Virus record (IMG/VR): IMGVR_UViG_3300036787_000062 | Coordinates: 1-44,371 of that record | Length of the DNA: 44,371 nucleotides | Direction: 5' to 3' (one strand) | Source of the DNA: a virus | In this document: one piece after another, positions 12,781 through 21,279 of the stretch | Layout: every line of letters starts with the position of its first letter | Numbering within the stretch: the first letter of the stretch is position 1 | Made by a program: the position numbers and the translations under genes | The notes under the pieces: generated by a model | What the model was told of the DNA's origin: nothing | Database searches by the model: none | What the model saw: only the letters and a program-made list of their open reading frames with translations

Positions 12781-12993
12781 TTAGGCCGTGGGCGCATTGG
12801 CGGGCAGAGCGATCAACTTGGCGATCTCTGCCTGGGCTGCTGCGATTCCGGCGTCGTCAATGGCGTTTGCCGCTGCAAGAATGTCCGCCAGCGGCTTGAG
12901 TGCGTCTTGGTTGGATTGCTGAATGCCTTCGTAAATCTTGCTGAAAAGCTGAATGCCGAGGGCTGCGAGGTTTGCAATTTCGATGGGGTCCAT
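12781..12993 (-). CDS. Unknown Ala-rich protein, 70 aa
   Basis: Start at 12993, just after the upstream stop, with GGAGGC upstream. The sequence is helical and Ala-rich (MDPIEIANLAALGIQLFSKI; IDDAGIAAAQAEIAKL) and probably amphipathic. It lies in the lysis block next to a lipoprotein. No family recognised. Confidence 0.65.
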   Translation of the reverse strand: MDPIEIANLAALGIQLFSKIYEGIQQSNQDALKPLADILAAANAIDDAGIAAAQAEIAKLIALPANAPTA

Positions 12994-12994
12994 G

Positions 12995-13432
12995 TTATTT
13001 GCCTCCGAGCATGGTTGCGATGACATTCAGTGCCGTCTTTGCACCGATCATAGCCAGTGCAAAGTCCTGCTTTGCCTGAGCGGATTTCAGGTGAAGAGCG
13101 CCATCGGTCTGCAACTGGTCGATGGTGGCAATGGCCGAAGTTGCACAGGTGGCCGCTGCCGCGTCCGTGCCAGCCGATCCGATGCAGGTGTTGGTTGTCT
13201 TGTCCAGCCGGTAGACTGTCTCAACCGATTGCTGAATGAAGAGATGGTCCTGCGCCGGGATCACGCCCTGGTTGTAGGCTAGAATTTCGCCTTGCTGGAA
13301 TCCCTGCACGACGATCATGGCCTGTTCTGAGGCTGTGGCCGCTTTCTGGAGTTGCGATTGATTGGCGGGGCAACCCGTCAGTGTGATGCAGAGGCCAACT
13401 GCGAGCGCGGCCAGTAATGCGAATCGTTTCAT
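12995..13432 (-). CDS. Phage lipoprotein, 145 aa
   Basis: The N-terminus MKRFALLAALAVGLCITLTGC is a lipoprotein signal peptide, with lipobox LTGC and lipidated C21. The mature part is Ala/Gln/Thr-rich and helical, with two further cysteines (C83 and C96) that may form a disulfide. In the lysis block an outer-membrane spanin role is conceivable, but the length and composition are not typical of o-spanins. Confidence 0.7.
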   Translation of the reverse strand: MKRFALLAALAVGLCITLTGCPANQSQLQKAATASEQAMIVVQGFQQGEILAYNQGVIPAQDHLFIQQSVETVYRLDKTTNTCIGSAGTDAAAATCATSAIATIDQLQTDGALHLKSAQAKQDFALAMIGAKTALNVIATMLGGK

Positions 13433-13465
13433 GGTGTTCCTTCCTGCTGTGCGCCGGGGCGCGGG

Positions 13466-13714
13466 TTAAACGTGCATCGGCGATGTTCCATCTGGCGCCG
13501 GCGTAAAATCGAGATACCAGATGCTTCCCGGCACAAAGGCGTCGATAACCGGCTTCTTTGTGACACACATGGTGATGGAGCCTGTCGGCGTAGCTTCCGC
13601 AAACTGCTTGTCTTCCGGTAACGACGTTTCACGGCGAGCCTTCAACTCAACTTCCGTAAATCCTTGGCTGTAGTGCTTGGAGCTCTCAACTACGAATTTT
13701 GCTTTGATGTTCAC
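13466..13714 (-). CDS. Conserved small phage protein, 82 aa
   Basis: GTG start at 13714 with AGAGGAAATC upstream; a longer frame overlaps neighbours. It is predicted all-beta: IKAKFVVESSKHYSQG, TEVELKA, a stretch with TPTGSITMCVTKKP, and a final strand SIWYLDFTPAPDG. Similar proteins are scattered across phage lysis and tail regions. Role unknown. Confidence 0.65.
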   Translation of the reverse strand: MNIKAKFVVESSKHYSQGFTEVELKARRETSLPEDKQFAEATPTGSITMCVTKKPVIDAFVPGSIWYLDFTPAPDGTSPMHV

Positions 13715-13746
13715 GATTTCCTCTTTTCTGCGGGTTGTGCTGCGGG

Positions 13747-13836
13747 TTAATTGCTGATGCCGAGGCCGCACGCGATTGCCAGCGCCGCCATAGCGAGCAC
13801 GATCGCCAGCACGAAATACAGCGGTCCACGGTTCAT
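13747..13836 (-). CDS. Membrane microprotein, 29 aa
   Basis: An ATG at 13836 preceded by GAGGTAGGC. One hydrophobic helix (YFVLAIVLAMAALAIACGLG) fills nearly the whole peptide. It sits between the DUF3307-like gene and the 82-residue gene. A lysis-helper or membrane-insertion role is possible. Confidence 0.5.
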   Translation of the reverse strand: MNRGPLYFVLAIVLAMAALAIACGLGISN

Positions 13837-13842
13837 TGGAGC

Positions 13843-14169
13843 CTACCTCAAGAAAACGATACAGGCCCACCATGCAATCTTGCACGCAACATGGATAGCC
13901 TGATCATGGTTGAATGTTAGCTTGCCTTCGCACTTGCACCAATCGGTCACGAGATGCACAGTAAACTCGCACATTCCGATAGTGAAGCTCCCGGTGATGA
14001 GCGCGACCGCCCCGGCATGAATTATTGCGTGCGCAATGAGGCATTGATACCACGGTACGCCGGGAAGAGGGTTGCGGTGATTCTTCCCCTTCGCAAGAAA
14101 ATCACCCTGCAATGGATAGTCGCAGAGTGCGTGCGCGGCGAGAAGATAAAGCAGGAGAATCGGGTCCAT
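13843..14169 (-). CDS. DUF3307-like membrane protein, 108 aa
   Basis: Start at 14169 (MDPILLLYLLAAH) after GAGGAGTGAGG. It matches the pattern of DUF3307: a DYPLQGDFLAKGK motif, a conserved HAIIHAG helix, GMCEFTVHLVTDW, and CEGKLTFNHDQAIH. It has three or four hydrophobic segments. The family is found in bacteria and phages with unknown function. Its place in the lysis block suggests a membrane role. Confidence 0.75.
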   Translation of the reverse strand: MDPILLLYLLAAHALCDYPLQGDFLAKGKNHRNPLPGVPWYQCLIAHAIIHAGAVALITGSFTIGMCEFTVHLVTDWCKCEGKLTFNHDQAIHVACKIAWWACIVFLR

Positions 14170-14176
14170 TGCAGCC

Positions 14177-14245
14177 TCACTCCTCATAGGGCTGGTATGC
14201 GAGAGCAGCAGCCATACCCAACAGAATCCAGATCAAATAGTGCAT
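14177..14245 (-). CDS. Possible membrane microprotein, 22 aa
   Basis: An ATG-started ORF whose first 17 residues (MHYLIWILLGMAAALAY) are hydrophobic. The ribosome binding site is weak. It fits neatly between neighbours, but its small size makes it uncertain. Confidence 0.35.
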   Translation of the reverse strand: MHYLIWILLGMAAALAYQPYEE

Positions 14246-14251
14246 TGCGGC

Positions 14252-14545
14252 CTACTTTCCCTGCGCGGCGTCCACTTCGGCGCTGGTTGGCGTGTTGGGC
14301 GCTGCATTGATGTCCCGCGCCGTCGCCAGAGTGCCAGCGGGCGAGCTCGAATGGCTGTTCTTGGCAACCGCAATCGAGGCCAGCACGATCAGGCTTGCGA
14401 TTTGAGGATGAGCGGCCAGAGTGGTTTTGATCCAGTCCTGAATCGCCGGGTCTGCTGCGATGAGTCCTGCCAGTCCGATGGCCGCGGCGATGACGGTGTG
14501 AGTCGTCCAATTTTTGCTCTTTGCCCAAGCTACGATGCTGTTCAC
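14252..14545 (-). CDS. Holin-like protein, 97 aa
   Basis: Two hydrophobic segments (HTVIAAAIGLAGLIAADP and QIASLIVLASIAVAKNS) are joined by a short linker, with a charged N-terminus and a polar Ala/Thr-rich tail. Size, topology and position upstream of the endolysin fit a class II-type holin. No sequence family is recognised, so the call rests on topology and context. Its start overlaps the stop of the RHH-like gene. Confidence 0.55.
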   Translation of the reverse strand: MNSIVAWAKSKNWTTHTVIAAAIGLAGLIAADPAIQDWIKTTLAAHPQIASLIVLASIAVAKNSHSSSPAGTLATARDINAAPNTPTSAEVDAAQGK

Positions 14546-14700
14546 GATTGCTCCTTTGCTTTGCGTGCGGCCCGCGCCTCTTCGATGAGTTGTAGCAAAT
14601 AAGCACCGAGTGAAAGCCCTGTTTCTTCGGCCTCCACTCGGTAGCGCTTGCCTTGCGCTGGGTCCATGTTCGTGATCTTGACGTACCTGTTTTGCTTCAT
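14542..14700 (-). CDS. Small RHH-like DNA-binding candidate, 52 aa
   Basis: Residues 5-11 (RYVKITN) could be the strand, about 13-26 helix 1, and about 30-44 (LSLGAYLLQLIEEAR) helix 2 of a ribbon-helix-helix fold. No ribosome binding site is present. A TTGACA promoter with 17-bp spacing ends 6 bp before the ATG, predicting a leaderless mRNA. It heads the lysis sub-block, so it may regulate lysis timing. Confidence 0.55.
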   Translation of the reverse strand: MKQNRYVKITNMDPAQGKRYRVEAEETGLSLGAYLLQLIEEARAARKAKEQS

Positions 14701-14706
14701 AGGGTA

Positions 14707-14735
14707 ATTGTGCCCCACTCGCCTCGCGCTGTCAA
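14707..14735 (-). promoter_or_regulatory. Internal leftward promoter, leaderless start at 14700
   Basis: Minus-strand TTGACA (14730-14735), 17 bp, CACAAT (14707-14712, four of six), then 6 bp to the ATG. It would allow the lysis genes to be transcribed separately from the virion genes. The preceding gene's TGA (14732-14734) lies inside the -35 hexamer. Confidence 0.65.
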
Positions 14736-14935
14736 CTATTATTTCGCGCGGTCAGTTCGGCGTCGATGGCGTCCAGGCGCACGTCGATGGCATCGCTTTC
14801 GGCTCCGGCGAGCTTCTGCCCGTACAGCGTGGTCAGGCGCTCCTTTTCGGATTGCAACGCGGCGGTGGTCATCTCTGTGACCGGTGTGGCGCATGGGATG
14901 ACTGGTTCGGGCGCAGGAATCGGTTCTTTTTGCAT
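14732..14935 (-). CDS. Unknown protein with Pro-rich N-terminus and coiled coil, 67 aa
   Basis: The start at 14935 follows GGGAGATAA. The first 20 residues are Pro-rich (MQKEPIPAPEPVIPCATPV). The rest is a charged helix (ALQSEKERLTTLYGQKL), probably a coiled coil. Its stop codon is embedded in the -35 hexamer of the next promoter. Confidence 0.6.
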   Translation of the reverse strand: MQKEPIPAPEPVIPCATPVTEMTTAALQSEKERLTTLYGQKLAGAESDAIDVRLDAIDAELTARNNS

Positions 14936-14938
14936 GGT

Positions 14939-15400
14939 TTATCTCCCGTTGGCGTAAGCGGTTGGGTTGTTCAATGTGTCTTGCGGAGGATTGGCTTGCT
15001 GTGCGGTCTGGTAAACTTCGCCGCTCTTCAACTGGCGGCGCCCTTCCAGGTAAACGAACGTCCCAAGGATAAACGACAGCAACGTGATGATTAGCCCAAA
15101 GAAGGCAAACCACGCCATGATGAGATTGTTGCGGCGAGTAGCCTCGGCATCGGTTTTGGCGAGCGCGTCTTTGATCTCCCGGTCACGCCTGTTATGAAAG
15201 TCGGTTTCAGCATCTTTGGAGGCCTTGTATTCGGTGATAAAATCGCGCACTTCGCCGTTGACCGCGCGCACTTCATCGGTGAAATCGCGGAAGTTGGATA
15301 CGCCTTTTTCGGTAAATTTGATGCGCTCTCCATGCTCGGCTGATGCAACCGAGAGAGCTACCAGCATTTCAGTCATCTTTTCAGCTTGCATATCCATCAT
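14939..15400 (-). CDS. Single-span membrane protein with long coiled coil, 153 aa
   Basis: Residues about 1-88 are a charged helix (EKMTEMLVALSVASAEHGER; NRRDREIKDALAKTDAEATR) and residues 93-117 one transmembrane helix (MAWFAFFGLIITLLSFILG). A short polar C-terminus follows. GAGG lies 5 bp before the first of three closely spaced ATGs. Position after the tail spike and before the lysis genes fits a membrane-acting lysis or entry factor; an i-spanin is conceivable but orientation and length do not settle it. Confidence 0.6.
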   Translation of the reverse strand: MMDMQAEKMTEMLVALSVASAEHGERIKFTEKGVSNFRDFTDEVRAVNGEVRDFITEYKASKDAETDFHNRRDREIKDALAKTDAEATRRNNLIMAWFAFFGLIITLLSFILGTFVYLEGRRQLKSGEVYQTAQQANPPQDTLNNPTAYANGR

Positions 15401-15496
15401 CCTCGCCTCGCTATGCTCCCCGCCGTTACTGCGGGGCTGCGTCCATGCTCCGCTTGCAATCCTTTCGTGCTAGGCACCATAGCGCCGTCAACTGCG

Positions 15497-18400
15497 TTAC
15501 TGAAGCCGCTCCACCATTACCCAATGACTCCAAACGCCGCCGGTGTTTGTGCCGCTGAGTACGTAAGTCCCAGCCTGGATGGCGGTGCCTGATGCGACAT
15601 TGAACAGTGCCGTGCCATAGGTGCCAACAAGGCCGGTGGCTGTGCCGATATTTGTGTATGAGATAAGCGTCTCATTTGAGGCAAGTCCAAGACCACCCGT
15701 TTGAGCGGTACCTGCTATTTGCTGGACTACGTACGAGGTGGAGCTTGCTGTTGTTGTATACAACCCTCCGGTCACTCTAAAGCGCCCGGCCACGGTAGGA
15801 GTGTAGATGGTAGCCAATGCTCCTGCCGGGGTAGTTTCACCTGTGACCAACGCACCACTATAGACGGTACAGGGAAGGTGGTCGTAGCCGTCCAGGCAAC
15901 CGAGAGTATTTGGAGAAGCAATAATCTGGTTGCTGGAGTTAGTGGAAACGGCTTTAGCGGATGCCGGAACCGCAGCCCCATTGACCTGAGTCGCGTTCGA
16001 GCCTGGTGTTACCCATGTCTGAGTGGGATCGCAGAATTGCCCTGCGCTTCCTATCGTTGGGTTACACAGTATGGGTGCGTTTGCTGTGTTGTCAATTGCT
16101 GTTGTGGTGGTAGTCGTCGGTACGCCTGCTGCCGATACTACCGCACCACCGTTATAGGTGAGTCCAAGACCAAAGACATAGAAATCCGCCGATGTGCTGA
16201 GGCCGCTCCCGGCGACAAGTTCCACGAACCAGTCATCTGCGGTGCTCACAGACACGTCTGTGCGCGTAAAGTAGGTCCATACTGATGAAGAGAGAGTGAT
16301 AGGACCGTATCCACTTGTCAGGTTTCCCCAATCTACGATTGGAGAGCCTGTCTTGGCCTTAAACCACCCGCTCATTGTCACGGTATGGGGATTGGTGCGG
16401 CCTGATTTAATCTGTTGCCACAGGGATATGTCTCCCGGCGTCACATCACCATTTAGGTCCATCACCACTTCCTGCACCGTTCCCGTGTTGCCAAATGGAT
16501 CAGTTATTGCAGGGGCGTTTGTGATAACAGGAGCCAAAGCGGTTCCTGTCTGAGTTGCGGTCCATGGGCCTAACGTTCCGGTACCTGATTGCAGTAATGC
16601 GTTTTCTCTCTGTTGTCCGATCTGATAGAGTTCTTGCCACGCATACGTTCCGTAGGTGGAGTTTGCTACATTACACTCCAACACACGGTCGGCGCCAAGT
16701 GTGCCAGTACCCTTTTCGGTATATAGAGTCCCAACTAATACGGGATTTGTGCCAGCACCGCAGTTAGGCCGCGCCAAGGTGGAGGAGTCGAGGAATCCAT
16801 TTGGTGATGTTACCGGATATGGACCAGCAAAGTGCGCTGGATCATTTCCGTAACTCAATGGAACTGCTTGCGTTGTAGTCTGCACATAGTCGCTATCGTT
16901 CTGCGAAATCTGCGCCATGGTCAGATAGACAGTCATGGTGGTGCTATAGATTGATCCACCATTTAAGTACAACGAAATTCCTGCCCCCGTAGTCTGACTA
17001 CCGTTTGAATACTTTAGTTGTGTCCAGCCATTGTAAGTGCCGCCACAAGTGATCTCCTGAAGTGCCGAAATGTATGCTACTGAATACAAGATAGGACACG
17101 ATGTTGGCATGGCGTAGACTGTATAAACTATCCCGTGTGGATTTGGCAGCGTTATGGATGCTGCTTGCGTGTAAGCCAATGTAGCCGAGTAACCACTGGT
17201 GTTGGCTCCCAAAGTGAGTGTCACAGCATATGCAAACCCCGGCTGTCCATTGGGCAGCGTGACGGCAGTCGGTGTCGAAGCAACAGTTACAGATGATCCA
17301 GAGCCTACCGCAACATGCGCCCAATTGTTTGGATTCTCACTCCACAATCCATCGTTCTCGATGGGCTTTCCTCCGCCAGCAACGGTTGTTGGCGTTCTAG
17401 GTCCATACGCACCTGTACCACCATAAAGAGAGTAGTCATAGATAGGCGAGTAAAGTTGTGTCCCCTCGATGTTTAAAATCCCACCATTGTTTACAACCGC
17501 TGGATGAGGAGTGTCCGAATGAACTCCATCTGACGCAGTGATCTGCGGATACCACGTGTTATTCCTGATCGTCGTGTTAGCAACCATCTTATCGACGAGT
17601 AGGTTAGGCTGGCTGTTGGGATACCTGTTAACGTCGACACCGACATGACTATCAACAATTAAAGTTCCGTTTGGAGGGTTGTACGGGTCTGTGCCATCGA
17701 TGTAAATGTTCGCATTCACTTGAGGTTGACTTTCCGCCCCTGCCGACTCGACACGAGATATCGTAATCCCCGGTCCACCACGTAGATGGATAGAACTTGA
17801 CTGACCTTCTACTGTCATATTTTCAATTACGTTACCAACAGCACCTTGCACAGAGTCAAGACTTAGCGCATCCCCAAATGGGTTTATGTACATCCCGCCG
17901 TCAAACACAAGCTTGTCGCCACTATGCTGAAAGTACAGTCCGTTATATAAATGAAGGTCTTTGAAGTGAGAGTTGAACGTGCATCCATTTGTGTCGGCCA
18001 GGTTGTCCATAAAGATGGAGCCGAAACCCGCACTCGTTGAGTGAATAAGTAAATTGTCCAACTGCAACATTGGGAGCTCCCCCGCCGTGCAATCCAGCCC
18101 AAGAACATCTCCACCTACTGTAGTGGCTGTGATATCAGGTGCAGTTACGATCTGGATAAGCGCATTCTCCCACTTGACGCCATACATATTCGAGCCGTTT
18201 GGAGCCATCCGAATTGCGAGCATAGTAGCAGTTGCAGTGGCCGTGTCAGCCGTTGTGCTGATAGGAGTGAGCACGAGCATCGGAACGATGAATTGAAACT
18301 GGCTGCTGCTTAGTCCTATGCTAGATACAACAAATCGCATTCCGTTTAATACAGAGCAACCACCTGTAAATCCATTAACGAAACCGGTCCACTTTGCTAC

Positions 18401-19477
18401 AAATGTGTTTGCTGCTGTGATAGTGGCAGTTGAAACTGCTCCTACAGTAGCTACACTGCAAGCGGTCACGGACGCCGTTGTGGGTGCGGGCATCTGGAAG
18501 TTAAGCACACCGTGTTTTCCTGCCAGCGACACCGGGCCTGTTATGAGAAGTGCCTCGGTTGCTGTGGGCGACGGCGGCAAGACGTTGCAGTGTATATCTT
18601 CTGGTAGTTGAAGACTTGCACGGCCATTGGCAGCGGCGTTGGCTTCGAGAGAGTTGATCAAGGTCTGAAGTGCATCGTGATCTATATTGTTATTACCGTT
18701 GGTGCAGGATACGGATTTGGAATACGCAGCGACCGTAGCGCCCGCCGCAACGGTGCCTGAGAACGATGCACTGGTGCCGTTGAGTGCGCCGGTCATCGTG
18801 TCGCCCGCTTTGTTGACAGGCGTGTAATTCCCGCAAGTCAGCACGCCGCTGCTGTTCGTGGTCAGAACACCACATGATGCTGCAATCGAAGCGCCGGAAA
18901 AGATGTTCGTCCACGCACCAACCAACGTGATCGCGCCCGTGCCGCCATTGGCTACTGAAACTGGAACAGAGACGCTTGATTGCGGCGTATAGGTAAACGG
19001 TCCATAGGTTCCATAACTGCTCGCAATCCAATAATCTACGATTCCTCCGCTGTACCAGAAGCCCAGATTGGACGTGATTCCTGTCGATGCTGTGCAAGTG
19101 CTGCCCGGAAACTGCACAAGCGGAGTTGCCGCAAGACAAGGGGTTCCTGCTGTCGAATCCGTATACGTGGTGATCGGCGCGGCTTGGCACGCGGCAAGTG
19201 TGGCGCTCGGATGCGTGCAAATGTATGCAGTAGAATTGGCAACCCAAAGCGCCTGTGGGAGCGGTCCACCTGTTACCGGCACGTTGGGGCCGGATGTGAG
19301 CAGGGGAACATCCACGCGCACGGCCTGAGCGTATACTTTTTGAGAGGGCGCAACAAAGCAAATGCTCATTATTATCGCAGCAATCTGCATGATGCTGGCA
19401 ATCATCCTTCCTGTCATTGAAGTATGGCAGGAAAAAGATTGGCCGCGTTCCACTGCTTTTAGTTCTGTTTGTCTCAT
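15497..19477 (-). CDS. Tail-spike-like protein, 1326 aa, with signal-peptide-like N-terminus
   Basis: The largest gene. It is rich in Thr, Ser, Gly and Asn with low charge, typical of phage fibre and spike proteins. Residues about 195-205 carry the phage-fibre motif VANGGTGA. From about 290 on there is a long stretch suggestive of a right-handed beta-helix (LQLPEDIHCNVLPPS, NCTFN-type turns, GGMYINPFGDALSLDSVQG). C-terminal domains are beta-sandwich-like. Unusually, residues 21-50 look like a Sec signal peptide (GRMIASIMQIAAIIMSICFV, then VYA). Host-surface polysaccharide binding or cleavage is the expected role; no catalytic residues can be assigned. Confidence 0.75.
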   Translation of the reverse strand: MRQTELKAVERGQSFSCHTSMTGRMIASIMQIAAIIMSICFVAPSQKVYAQAVRVDVPLLTSGPNVPVTGGPLPQALWVANSTAYICTHPSATLAACQAAPITTYTDSTAGTPCLAATPLVQFPGSTCTASTGITSNLGFWYSGGIVDYWIASSYGTYGPFTYTPQSSVSVPVSVANGGTGAITLVGAWTNIFSGASIAASCGVLTTNSSGVLTCGNYTPVNKAGDTMTGALNGTSASFSGTVAAGATVAAYSKSVSCTNGNNNIDHDALQTLINSLEANAAANGRASLQLPEDIHCNVLPPSPTATEALLITGPVSLAGKHGVLNFQMPAPTTASVTACSVATVGAVSTATITAANTFVAKWTGFVNGFTGGCSVLNGMRFVVSSIGLSSSQFQFIVPMLVLTPISTTADTATATATMLAIRMAPNGSNMYGVKWENALIQIVTAPDITATTVGGDVLGLDCTAGELPMLQLDNLLIHSTSAGFGSIFMDNLADTNGCTFNSHFKDLHLYNGLYFQHSGDKLVFDGGMYINPFGDALSLDSVQGAVGNVIENMTVEGQSSSIHLRGGPGITISRVESAGAESQPQVNANIYIDGTDPYNPPNGTLIVDSHVGVDVNRYPNSQPNLLVDKMVANTTIRNNTWYPQITASDGVHSDTPHPAVVNNGGILNIEGTQLYSPIYDYSLYGGTGAYGPRTPTTVAGGGKPIENDGLWSENPNNWAHVAVGSGSSVTVASTPTAVTLPNGQPGFAYAVTLTLGANTSGYSATLAYTQAASITLPNPHGIVYTVYAMPTSCPILYSVAYISALQEITCGGTYNGWTQLKYSNGSQTTGAGISLYLNGGSIYSTTMTVYLTMAQISQNDSDYVQTTTQAVPLSYGNDPAHFAGPYPVTSPNGFLDSSTLARPNCGAGTNPVLVGTLYTEKGTGTLGADRVLECNVANSTYGTYAWQELYQIGQQRENALLQSGTGTLGPWTATQTGTALAPVITNAPAITDPFGNTGTVQEVVMDLNGDVTPGDISLWQQIKSGRTNPHTVTMSGWFKAKTGSPIVDWGNLTSGYGPITLSSSVWTYFTRTDVSVSTADDWFVELVAGSGLSTSADFYVFGLGLTYNGGAVVSAAGVPTTTTTTAIDNTANAPILCNPTIGSAGQFCDPTQTWVTPGSNATQVNGAAVPASAKAVSTNSSNQIIASPNTLGCLDGYDHLPCTVYSGALVTGETTPAGALATIYTPTVAGRFRVTGGLYTTTASSTSYVVQQIAGTAQTGGLGLASNETLISYTNIGTATGLVGTYGTALFNVASGTAIQAGTYVLSGTNTGGVWSHWVMVERLQ

Positions 19478-21279
19478 CGCGCTTGCGCTCCTGTGCGTTT
19501 CTGTTTGAGATAATCCGCTACCGCTTGTACGCCTGGGCTTATTACTGCGCGCCCGATCTTGGCTGTTGCCGGCGAATACAAAACCCTCGCCAAAGCCATC
19601 TTTGCCGCTGGAGCGCTTGCAATCTCCGGCGCAATTAAACCGGCCATTCCACCAGCAACCATCCCCGGCAATCCCGCCGATCTTGCTCCGCCAACCGCTC
19701 CCATTGCCGCGCTTGTCAAAGCTCCGGTACGCGCTCCGACTCTGCCCATAATGTTTCCAGCCACGGAAGGATCGTTACGCACCAGCGTTTTGAGTCCTGT
19801 CCGCGCCGGAATCAGGTTGTGCATCAGTTCATCGGCTTCTATTGATCCAGGAACCTTTTCGTGAAGCTCCGAAGTCAGACCGCCATAGCCCTCTTTCGCG
19901 GCGGCTTGCGGCGCATCATTAACCACCTGTTTCCATCCACGATTGCCGACAAAATTCTTGCTGAATCCCCGCCGTGCATCAAGAGCTTCGTAGGGGGTGA
20001 GCATAGGAGCACGTTCAGGCCCATATTCTCCATGTCCATGCAGGAAGTCGATAATCCCTTGAATCTCCTTTGAATCGCCGGGAACCCTTTGCTGTGTGGC
20101 TACTCCGAGAGCATCTTGCAATGGGCGTTCTGCCCGTTGCGTTAAAATAATCCGCGCCGGTTCTGACGGTGGAGGAATTGATGCACTCATCTCAGGACGG
20201 CGATACAAAACACCCATTCGCGTAGTAACCTGCTGAGGGTTCTGGAGCGGAGTAACGCGCCCGCTTAATTCAGGGTGCTCTGATCCGCTCAAATAGTGAG
20301 GGTTGGAAAACGGCAAATCTTCGATGCTACCACCTTCGCGGCGAAGTTGAAATGGTTCCTCTGGATTCACTTGAGCATCGAAAGCCATTGGGTGCATTCT
20401 TGGATTACGAGGAGACGGCATTGGCGGAAGAGGAATTTCTTCACGCGGAGGCATAAGAAAACCCCTGATATTTGGAGCGGGGCGCGTACTCGCCGCTGAT
20501 ACCGCCGAATCAAGATTCCTACCAGCTTCGCCGATCTTCCCTTCCACACCCTTTAGAACGGTTGTGGGGCGGATGCCTGTTGTATGATCCAGTACCGCCG
20601 CTGCTGTGTCATGGCCGATATTTCCAGGGATTGCCGAGCGCATCAGTGGGTTGGCAAGCATCCGGCCACCTTCACCGAGAACTCCCATTCCAGCGCCAAC
20701 CGCCCCGCCCACAGTTGGACTCTGGCGATTCATGCCGCTCATGGTCGCATTGCTTACTGCGGACGTGCCAATCCGGGCAAGAGGGCGAAGAATTGAAGGC
20801 AACTCTTCGATTGACCGCCCCATCATCGACTCAGCTTTTGCCGGAGCAAGATAAGAGGCCATCTCCGCGCCAGTGCGTCCAAACGCTTCTCCCATATTTC
20901 GAGGATGGGCAAGCTCATCCAACTGCGCTTGATGGTGCTGCATGGATTGGTCAAAGCCTGATCCGCTCACGCCAGGAATCATCTCAAGCGCTTTGCGCCC
21001 AAACGCATGAGCGCCAGAAAGCAAGTTTGCTCCCTCGCGCAGAACGCCAGTTCCAACCTGTCCGGCTGTTGGATTGACCGTCGTCACGCCGGGTCCATAG
21101 TGGGGCGATGTTCCCTGCCCTTCCGGTTGGCCGGTATGTGCTACACCAGTCGCGGGCGCATCACCGCCTTGGGGCGCATTAACGGGCTTTCCCTCTGCGT
21201 CCCAAGCGGTTACAGCCGGGGCGGATACAGGCTTACCTTGAGCATCCCATGCGGTTACTTGTTGGGCGGCAGTTGCCAT
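19474..21279 (-). CDS. Gly/Ala-rich internal virion (ejection-type) protein, 601 aa
   Basis: The N-terminus has two near-copies of VTAWDA(Q/E)GKPV. Residues about 150-220 are Met/Gly/Ala-rich helices and the C-terminal 100 residues are hydrophobic and glycine-rich (MGAVGGARSAGLPGMVAGGM). This composition is common in short-tailed phage ejection proteins that enter the host envelope with the DNA. The start lies 25 bp inside the previous gene with GGGGG upstream. Assignment rests on composition and position. Confidence 0.6.
   Translation of the reverse strand: MATAAQQVTAWDAQGKPVSAPAVTAWDAEGKPVNAPQGGDAPATGVAHTGQPEGQGTSPHYGPGVTTVNPTAGQVGTGVLREGANLLSGAHAFGRKALEMIPGVSGSGFDQSMQHHQAQLDELAHPRNMGEAFGRTGAEMASYLAPAKAESMMGRSIEELPSILRPLARIGTSAVSNATMSGMNRQSPTVGGAVGAGMGVLGEGGRMLANPLMRSAIPGNIGHDTAAAVLDHTTGIRPTTVLKGVEGKIGEAGRNLDSAVSAASTRPAPNIRGFLMPPREEIPLPPMPSPRNPRMHPMAFDAQVNPEEPFQLRREGGSIEDLPFSNPHYLSGSEHPELSGRVTPLQNPQQVTTRMGVLYRRPEMSASIPPPSEPARIILTQRAERPLQDALGVATQQRVPGDSKEIQGIIDFLHGHGEYGPERAPMLTPYEALDARRGFSKNFVGNRGWKQVVNDAPQAAAKEGYGGLTSELHEKVPGSIEADELMHNLIPARTGLKTLVRNDPSVAGNIMGRVGARTGALTSAAMGAVGGARSAGLPGMVAGGMAGLIAPEIASAPAAKMALARVLYSPATAKIGRAVISPGVQAVADYLKQKRTGAQAR

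Noticed and set aside
12678-12797. N-terminal extension of the 56-residue basic protein
   Set aside because: It would read through the terminator stem and the GGAGGAAG site and overlap the neighbouring gene.
15418-15436. Hairpin CCCCGC/GCGGGG after the tail-spike gene as a terminator
   Set aside because: The minus-strand transcript continues AGCATAGCGAGG with no T-run, and the downstream gene's ribosome binding site follows directly.
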